Shown here one piece after another: positions 1 through 5,696 of a DNA stretch of 9,786 nucleotides (the first letter of the stretch is position 1; every line of letters begins with the position of its first letter). Under the pieces are notes generated by a model. The model was given only the letters and a program-made list of their open reading frames with translations. It made no database searches and was not told where the DNA came from. Made by a program: the position numbers and the translations under genes. Source of the stretch: an uncultured Collinsella sp. (GTDB taxonomy: Bacteria > Actinomycetota > Coriobacteriia > Coriobacteriales > Coriobacteriaceae); assembly GCA_902489855.1 (NCBI GenBank), contig CABUBS010000078.1, forward strand, positions 1 through 9,786, in the 5' to 3' direction.

Positions 1-885
1 GAGACATCGTGGCCGTCGGCGGCCTTCCCGCCGCTGGTCAAAGAACTCGACGGACTCAAAGGCACCGATGCGGCCACGGTTGCCGCCCACGCTGCACCGT
101 GCGCCGATGGTAGCGCTGTCCCCACCGATATTGCGCCGGTCGAGCTTTCGCGCCCGCTGCGCATCGTCTATCTGTACCCCGATGCCCTTAACCTCTACGG
201 CGACGGCGGCAATGCTATCGCGCTCGAACGCCGCTGCGCCTGGCGTGGCATTCCCGTGCGTGTAGACGAGGTCCGTATGGGCGAAACGCTTGATTTGACC
301 GATGCCGATATCGTCATGATGGGTGGCGGCTCCGACCGCGACCAGCTGGCGGTCGCACATGAACTGCTCGCTCAAAAAGACAAGGTCGCATCCTATGTTG
401 AGGATGGCGGTTCGTTGCTCGCCATCTGCGGCAGCTATCAGCTGCTCGGCCGTTCGTACTATATGGGTGAGAATCGCATTGAGGGTCTGGGGGTCATTGC
501 CGCCGAAACCGTACGCGGCTCCGACCGCCTGATCGGCAACGTAGCCGTCAAAACCGATCTGGCACCCGAGCCCTTTGTGGGATTCGAGAACCACGGTGGC
601 CGCACGCTTTTGGACGCCGATGCCACGCCGCTCGGAACGTCCGTCGTCACGGGCACCGGTAACAACGGCGACGATGGCTTTGAGGGCCTCATCTACAAGG
701 GCGTCATCGGCACGTACCTGCATGGCCCGGCGCTGCCCAAGAACCCCGAACTCGCCGACTGGCTGATCGCGCACGCCCTCGAGCGCCGCGGCGGTGCACA
801 GGCCAACGCTCTGCTGCCGCTCAAGCCCCTCGACGACACCTACGAGCACGCCGCCCACGACGCCGCGATGAAGCTCCTCCCCTAA
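1..885 (+). CDS. gatD: GatD-like lipid II isoglutaminyl synthase, glutaminase subunit (5' end beyond window)
   Basis: GatD is a class I (CobB/CobQ-like) glutamine amidotransferase. With MurT it amidates the alpha-carboxyl of D-Glu in lipid II to D-isoglutamine, in the cytoplasm at the membrane. Counting from base 1, the frame gives 294 residues with no stop. The domain begins near residue 51 with IVYLYPDALNLYGDGGN, the usual N-terminal signature. The nucleophile elbow is LLAICGSYQLLG with Cys143 (bases 427-429). The catalytic His is in GTYLHGPALPKNPEL, His241 (721-723). Counted from residue 51 these fall at about 93 and 191, close to Cys94 and His189 of S. aureus GatD. Oddity: there is no ATG, GTG or TTG between base 1 and the domain start, so about 50 extra residues are read in frame from further upstream. 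This could be an N-terminal extension or a fusion to the C-terminus of MurT. The stop is 6 nt before a strong terminator. Function is confident; the gene boundary is not. Confidence 0.85.
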   Translation, partial: ETSWPSAAFPPLVKELDGLKGTDAATVAAHAAPCADGSAVPTDIAPVELSRPLRIVYLYPDALNLYGDGGNAIALERRCAWRGIPVRVDEVRMGETLDLTDADIVMMGGGSDRDQLAVAHELLAQKDKVASYVEDGGSLLAICGSYQLLGRSYYMGENRIEGLGVIAAETVRGSDRLIGNVAVKTDLAPEPFVGFENHGGRTLLDADATPLGTSVVTGTGNNGDDGFEGLIYKGVIGTYLHGPALPKNPELADWLIAHALERRGGAQANALLPLKPLDDTYEHAAHDAAMKLLP

Positions 886-891
886 CGCCCC

Positions 892-931
892 AACCACCAC
901 AAAGGGGACAGGCACCTTTGTGGTGGTTTTT
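892..931 (+). terminator. Rho-independent terminator after gatD
   Basis: A perfect 14-bp stem is formed by 892-905 (AACCACCACAAAGG) and 915-928, with a 9-nt loop, and is followed by a T run ending at 931. It starts 6 nt after the gatD stop. The minus strand has no T tract on the other side, so it acts in one direction. The hairpin centre reads GGGGACAGGCACC, which resembles a hairpin family repeated in several bacterial genomes (from memory, not searched). Confidence 0.9.
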
Positions 932-947
932 CAGTTTGCCAACGATA

Positions 948-976
948 TGTGAACGGCTAAAAAAGTCTGCTATACT
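948..976 (+). promoter_or_regulatory. Promoter of tRNA-Glu (extended -10)
   Basis: TATACT at 971-976 is preceded by TGC at 968-970, which makes an extended -10 element. The -35 region is weak (TGTGAA at 948-953, 17 bp upstream). Transcription would start around 982-984, just before the mature tRNA 5' end at 987. This fits a tRNA transcribed separately from gatD, which is closed off by its own terminator. Confidence 0.65.
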
Positions 977-986
977 CTTTCCCGCT

Positions 987-1063
987 GTCCCCATCGTCTA
1001 GCGGCCAAGGACGCCACCCTTTCAAGGTGGATATCGCGGGTTCGAATCCCGCTGGGGGCACCA
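987..1063 (+). tRNA. tRNA-Glu (UUC)
   Basis: The cloverleaf folds completely. The acceptor GTCCCCA (987-993) pairs with TGGGGGC (1053-1059) with one G-U pair. The D-arm region is 996-1012. The anticodon stem CCACC/GGTGG (1014-1018/1026-1030) encloses the loop CTTTCAA with anticodon TTC at 1021-1023. The variable loop has five nt. The T-arm GCGGG-TTCGAAT-CCCGC is at 1036-1052. The discriminator is A1060, and CCA is encoded at 1061-1063. Anticodon UUC reads GAA and GAG. It lies between two terminators, as a single-gene transcription unit. Confidence 0.96.
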
Positions 1064-1075
1064 CAGAATCTGAGC

Positions 1076-1106
1076 AGCCCGTTATCAATTCGGTAGCGGG
1101 CTTTTT
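1076..1106 (+). terminator. Rho-independent terminator of tRNA-Glu
   Basis: An 11-bp stem pairs 1076-1086 (AGCCCGTTATC) with 1092-1102, including two G-U pairs, around the loop AATTC, and is followed by TTTT at 1103-1106. It starts 13 nt after the tRNA CCA. The right arm can instead pair as GGTAGC (1092-1097) with GCTACC (1107-1112), an alternative weaker hairpin that spans the T run. Confidence 0.85.
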
Positions 1107-1115
1107 GCTACCGAT

Positions 1116-1155
1116 ATGCCGGGATTCGAACCCGGCAGGGTGCGGATCCCGGCAT
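1116..1155 (-). repeat. Isolated tRNA T-arm-like palindrome (possible tRNA remnant)
   Basis: Read on the minus strand, 1118-1136 is GCCGGG-TTCGAAT-CCCGGC without its final pairing partners in a tRNA: a textbook T-stem with T-loop TTCGAAT. No anticodon arm, D-arm, acceptor or CCA can be assembled around it. A second, mutually exclusive 10-bp pairing, ATGCCGGGAT (1116-1125) with 1146-1155, brackets the same region. Thirteen bases (1121-1133) are the exact reverse complement of the T-arm of the adjacent tRNA-Glu (1038-1050), although this segment is near consensus in many tRNAs. It may be a decayed tRNA or attachment-site scar, or simply a palindrome. Confidence 0.5.
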
Positions 1156-1161
1156 CATCGC

Positions 1162-1394
1162 AAGGCCTGTGGTCAAAAAATGGCAAATATGAGTACTGTT
1201 ACCATTTTAGTTACAGCGAGTTCATGCCTTCAGAAGGCGATTTAGCCGTCAGGCGTCCTACGGCGGAAAAATTGCAGACGTTTATCGGCTAAGTAATTGG
1301 ACATATGTTGCGTAACACTACATATTTTGCAAATAAATAATGTTACAGGACTTGTGACAGTACTCATATTTGACGTTTTTTGCCCATAGCCCTT
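1162..1394. repeat. Element bounded by about 41-bp imperfect inverted repeats (MITE-like)
   Basis: Bases 1162-1202 match the reverse complement of 1354-1394 at 35 of 41 positions by hand alignment. They share an identical 16-nt core, CAAATATGAGTACTGT (1184-1199 and, inverted, 1357-1372). Weaker similarity continues inward to about 1215/1341. The interior of about 150 bp is A+T-rich and has no open frame or transposase. No clear target-site duplication flanks it. It could be a non-autonomous mobile element, or two copies of one dispersed repeat in opposite orientation. An RNA forming one long hairpin is also possible. Confidence 0.7.
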
Positions 1395-1448
1395 TATACC
1401 TAGGCAAATCGGCGGCAAAACGGGCTTCAAAGCGTCCTTCGCAAACAA

Positions 1449-1483
1449 AAAGCCGGGGCCCGCGTAATGCGGACCCCGGCTTT
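1449..1483 (-). terminator. Rho-independent terminator of glnN
   Basis: On the minus strand a 15-bp stem, AAAGCCGGGGTCCGC pairing with GCGGGCCCCGGCTTT with one G-U pair, closes a 5-nt loop. It is followed by a T-rich tail (TTTTTGTTTGC on the minus strand, 1451-1441). It begins 27 nt after the glnN stop codon. Confidence 0.93.
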
Positions 1484-1510
1484 CAACCGTGACGATATGT
1501 TATCCCAGTC

Positions 1511-3598
<2,088 letters not shown>

Positions 3599-3661
3599 AC
3601 GGAACTCCCTTCGTATCGGCACCGCGTGAGAAGCGGTGTTGATTACTAACGAACGAGTCAT

Positions 3662-3667
3662 AGATTA
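3662..3667 (-). promoter_or_regulatory. Candidate -10 of the glnN promoter
   Basis: On the minus strand TAATCT lies 63 nt or so upstream of the glnN ATG. There is no good -35 at the standard spacing (TGTTGC is 16 bp upstream). That fits a promoter that depends on an activator bound at the palindromic box directly upstream (3678-3715). It is judged by eye only. Confidence 0.4.
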
Positions 3668-3677
3668 GGCTCGTCGT

Positions 3678-3715
3678 GTTTCCGCAACATTACCGTTATG
3701 TTGCTGTCACGAAAC
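3678..3715 (-). promoter_or_regulatory. GlnR-box-like operator upstream of glnN
   Basis: On the minus strand the 38 bp read GTTTC-n6-GCAAC-n6-GTAAT-n6-GAAAC. The actinobacterial OmpR-type GlnR box is gTnAC-n6-GaAAC repeated with n6 spacing (family knowledge). One five-base site matches fully, the other three miss by one base, and the spacing is exact. The same stretch contains a perfect 7-bp dyad, GCAACAT-n7-ATGTTGC (3684-3704). Its place just upstream of a glutamine synthetase promoter fits nitrogen regulation. Whether this lineage has a GlnR of that type cannot be told from the window. Confidence 0.5.
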
Positions 3716-3834
3716 CAATCAATGAGGTTACCGCATCGCGGCGGCGTTGCCGCCCTCAACAGCCAATCAACTGTATAAATTGCAGACCTCTCCCCATGGT
3801 TTAAGGGTAGTCAATTTGGGATGGGGCTCTATTA

Positions 3835-3860
3835 ACTGGTATTTCGCATCAGATACCAGT
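3835..3860. promoter_or_regulatory. ACTGGTAT-n10-ATACCAGT palindrome (operator candidate)
   Basis: This is a perfect 8-bp inverted repeat with a 10-bp spacer in the metF-glnN intergenic region. A related octamer, ATTGGTAT, lies at 3925-3932. The palindrome falls about 45-70 bp upstream of the start predicted from the extended -10 at 3891-3899. It could be an operator for a dimeric regulator of the methionine operon. The RNA could also fold as a hairpin, but no T run follows. Confidence 0.45.
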
Positions 3861-3871
3861 CTTTATAGCCC

Positions 3872-3899
3872 GTGTCAAAATGAGCCGCTCTGCTATAGG
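3872..3899 (+). promoter_or_regulatory. Candidate metF operon promoter
   Basis: GTGTCA (3872-3877) and TATAGG (3894-3899) are 16 bp apart, with TGC (3891-3893) making an extended -10. Initiation near 3905 would give a leader of about 120 nt before metF. A competing -10, TAGAAT at 3977-3982, has no recognisable -35. The assignment is tentative. Confidence 0.35.
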
Positions 3900-4025
3900 A
3901 AATGCCGATAGCAAGGCATCTTTGATTGGTATCCCCCAAATAGCGAGTGAAACTCCGCCGTGGCACAGTGGTGCTGTAGAATCCTTGCAACACATCACAC
4001 TATTACGTATCTAGAGGAGCACGAT

Positions 4026-4898
4026 ATGCGCGTCGACGAGGTTTTTAAGCAGGCAGCATCCCAGGGCACCGCGCCCATTTCGTTTGAGATGTTCCCGCCC
4101 AAGGGCGAGCTCACCCTCGACACGGCTCGCGAAGTGGCAGGCAATCTGTGCAAGCTTTCGCCGAGCTTTGTCTCGGTCACTTGTTCCGCTGGCGGCTCGG
4201 GTAACGGTGCCACCACCGCCCCCATCGCGCATATGATTTCGAGCGAATTCGATACACCCTCGGTGGCACACCTCACCTGTGTGGGCCGTACCCACGCCGA
4301 TATCGCCGCCAAGATCGATGAGTACCGCACCGCCGGCGTGGAAAACGTGTTGGCCCTGCGTGGCGATCTCCCTGCCGGCGCGACCGAGGACGACAAGCCC
4401 GCCTCCGACTACGCCTACGCCCGCGACCTCATCCCCGAGCTCGTCGACGCCGGCTTTTGCGTGGGCGCCGCAGCCTACCCCGAGGGCCACATTGCCTGTG
4501 AGAACCTCAACCTCTCGGTCGAGCACCTCAAGCAAAAGCAAGACGCCGGCGCGAGCTTCTTTGTGACGCAGCTCTTCTTTGATAACGAGTGCTTCTACCG
4601 TTTTCACGAGCTTGCCGACAAGGCCGGCATCACCGTGCCCATTACCGCGGGCATCATGCCGTTTATGGGCAAGTCGCAGATCAGCCGCATGGTCTTTATG
4701 TGTGGCGCGTCACTGCCCTCCCCCGTCATCAAGATTCTCGCCAAGTACGAGAACGACCCCGAGAGCCTGCAGGCAGCCGGTGTAGATTATGCCGCCCGTC
4801 AGCTTTGCGACCTTAAGGAGCACGGTGCCGCCGGTCTGCACCTGTACACTATGAATCGTCCTGCGATCGCCGCGACCATTATGGAGCGCCTAGGGTAA
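4026..4898 (+). CDS. metF: 5,10-methylenetetrahydrofolate reductase
   Basis: This cytoplasmic flavoenzyme reduces 5,10-methylene-THF to 5-methyl-THF, the methyl donor for MetH. The 290-residue single TIM-barrel protein has the bacterial MetF length. Family marks are ISFEMFPPKGE (18-28, catalytic Glu21), ALRGDLP (110-116, Asp114 near the flavin), YPEGH (151-155), FFVTQLFFD (178-186, Gln182 for folate) and LHLYTMNR (271-278). The ATG at 4026 is chosen because AGAGGAG (4013-4019) lies 6 nt upstream; the open frame continues upstream but the extra residues do not resemble the family. The stop TAA overlaps the next start in TAATG, so the next gene is probably translationally coupled. It is the first gene of the metF-activation protein-metH operon. 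No MetV-like partner is seen, in contrast to MetVF enzymes of some acetogens. Confidence 0.96.
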   Translation: MRVDEVFKQAASQGTAPISFEMFPPKGELTLDTAREVAGNLCKLSPSFVSVTCSAGGSGNGATTAPIAHMISSEFDTPSVAHLTCVGRTHADIAAKIDEYRTAGVENVLALRGDLPAGATEDDKPASDYAYARDLIPELVDAGFCVGAAAYPEGHIACENLNLSVEHLKQKQDAGASFFVTQLFFDNECFYRFHELADKAGITVPITAGIMPFMGKSQISRMVFMCGASLPSPVIKILAKYENDPESLQAAGVDYAARQLCDLKEHGAAGLHLYTMNRPAIAATIMERLG

Positions 4899-5686
4899 TG
4901 GAAAAACCGCGCATCGATACAACCGCTGTCGAAGTGCCGGCCGACCTTGCGTCGCCGGCGCTTTACCGTGTCGATGCTGCGCACCATCCCCGTGTCGACC
5001 GTGCCGAGATGCTGCGGTATCTGGGTTACGGCGGCCAGCAGATTGAGCCCGAGCTGTCACGACGTATTGAGCTTGTGGTCGAGCACCTTGAGCTGGACAT
5101 TGAGCCCCGTGGCGTGCGCCGCGTATTTGCCATCGATGCCACGGGCGTGGACGAGCAGGGAGAGCCTTGCATCCGTCTGGTTGGCACCAACGTTGAGTTG
5201 CAAGGTCGCGATATCTATCGCCATCTCAAAGACGCCCGCTTTGCCGCGCTCATGGCATGCACCCTCGGCATGGACGCCGAGCGTCGTCTGCGCACCACGG
5301 GAGCCCAGCAGCCCCTGGAGGGAGCCGTGCTCGACGCCGCATGCTCTGCCTATGTAGAAGCCGCCGTCGAGCAAATGGACCAGCAGGTCAAGGCTGCGGC
5401 CGCCGCACACGGGCTCGCCGGCAACTGGCGCTTCAGTCCCGGCTATGGCGACTGCCCGCTCTCGGCCCAGCGCTCGATCGTGGATGCACTCAACGCCACG
5501 CGGCTCATCGGGCTTACCGTCACGCCGACCAGCCTGCTCATGCCCACCAAGAGCGTAACCGCGGTGATTGGTCTGTTCGACGGCGAAGTCCACGACGCCC
5601 AGAGCCGCCCCACCTGCACTATCTGCCGCATGCGCGAGCACTGTCGCTTCCGCGCCGCCCACACCACCTGCTATTCCAGCCATTAG
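4898..5686 (+). CDS. Free-standing B12-dependent methionine synthase activation-domain protein
   Basis: This 262-residue protein corresponds to the C-terminal activation domain of MetH (Met_synt_B12 family), which binds SAM and supports reductive methylation of inactive cob(II)alamin. Here it is separate, and the neighbouring MetH lacks that domain. The best marks are RFSPGYGDCPLS (178-189), the counterpart of the RxSPGY motif, and LLMPTKSVTAVIGL (213-226). The N-terminal EMLRYLGYGG (37-46) is typical of the stand-alone form. The C-terminus carries four cysteines (C240, C243, C249, C258) in a C-x2-C-x5-C-x8-C arrangement that could bind a metal or Fe-S cluster; this is inference. The start ATG overlaps the metF stop by one base, so coupling is likely. 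metH begins 10 nt after its stop. No symbol is given because naming varies. Confidence 0.9.
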   Translation: MEKPRIDTTAVEVPADLASPALYRVDAAHHPRVDRAEMLRYLGYGGQQIEPELSRRIELVVEHLELDIEPRGVRRVFAIDATGVDEQGEPCIRLVGTNVELQGRDIYRHLKDARFAALMACTLGMDAERRLRTTGAQQPLEGAVLDAACSAYVEAAVEQMDQQVKAAAAAHGLAGNWRFSPGYGDCPLSAQRSIVDALNATRLIGLTVTPTSLLMPTKSVTAVIGLFDGEVHDAQSRPTCTICRMREHCRFRAAHTTCYSSH

Positions 5687-5696
5687 GAGCTCATTG

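Larger units (their letters stand above)
1064..1510. other. Intergenic region between convergent tRNA-Glu and glnN, no gene seen
   Basis: No convincing coding sequence is present on either strand; open frames here are short and lack ribosome binding sites. The stretch holds the tRNA terminator, a lone T-arm-like palindrome (1116-1155), a roughly 230-bp element with imperfect terminal inverted repeats (1162-1394), a small hairpin (GCCTT-CAG-AAGGC, 1226-1238) and the glnN terminator (1449-1483). The interior of the element is noticeably more A+T-rich than the surrounding genes. Confidence 0.75.
3599..4025. other. Divergent intergenic region between glnN and metF, regulatory, no gene seen
   Basis: No coding sequence is supported here. 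From left to right it holds the glnN leader with a small hairpin (CACCGC 3620-3625 / GCGGTG 3633-3638), the likely glnN -10 and GlnR-like box (3662-3715), a GC hairpin GGCGGC-GTT-GCCGCC (3740-3754), and a CCCCAT/ATGGGG pair (3792-3797/3821-3826). These are followed by an ACTGGTAT palindrome (3835-3860), an extended -10 promoter toward metF (3872-3899), overlapping small stems (3891-3919) and the metF ribosome binding site (4013-4019). The octamer CCAATCAA occurs three times (3715, 3763, and inverted at 3922). I could not match it to a known riboswitch class. Confidence 0.7.

Noticed and set aside
1027..1245. A 72-codon plus-strand open frame overlapping tRNA-Glu
   Set aside because: It begins inside the tRNA anticodon arm, runs through a terminator and the inverted repeat, and has no ribosome binding site.
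3961..3975. Sigma-54-like promoter (TGGCAC ... TGCT) upstream of metF
   Set aside because: The GG and GC dinucleotides are separated by 9 rather than the required 10 bases, and sigma-54 is not expected in actinobacteria.
3662..4025. SAM, THF or cobalamin riboswitch ahead of metF
   Set aside because: I looked for the conserved cores of these classes in the leader and found none; only short stems are present.
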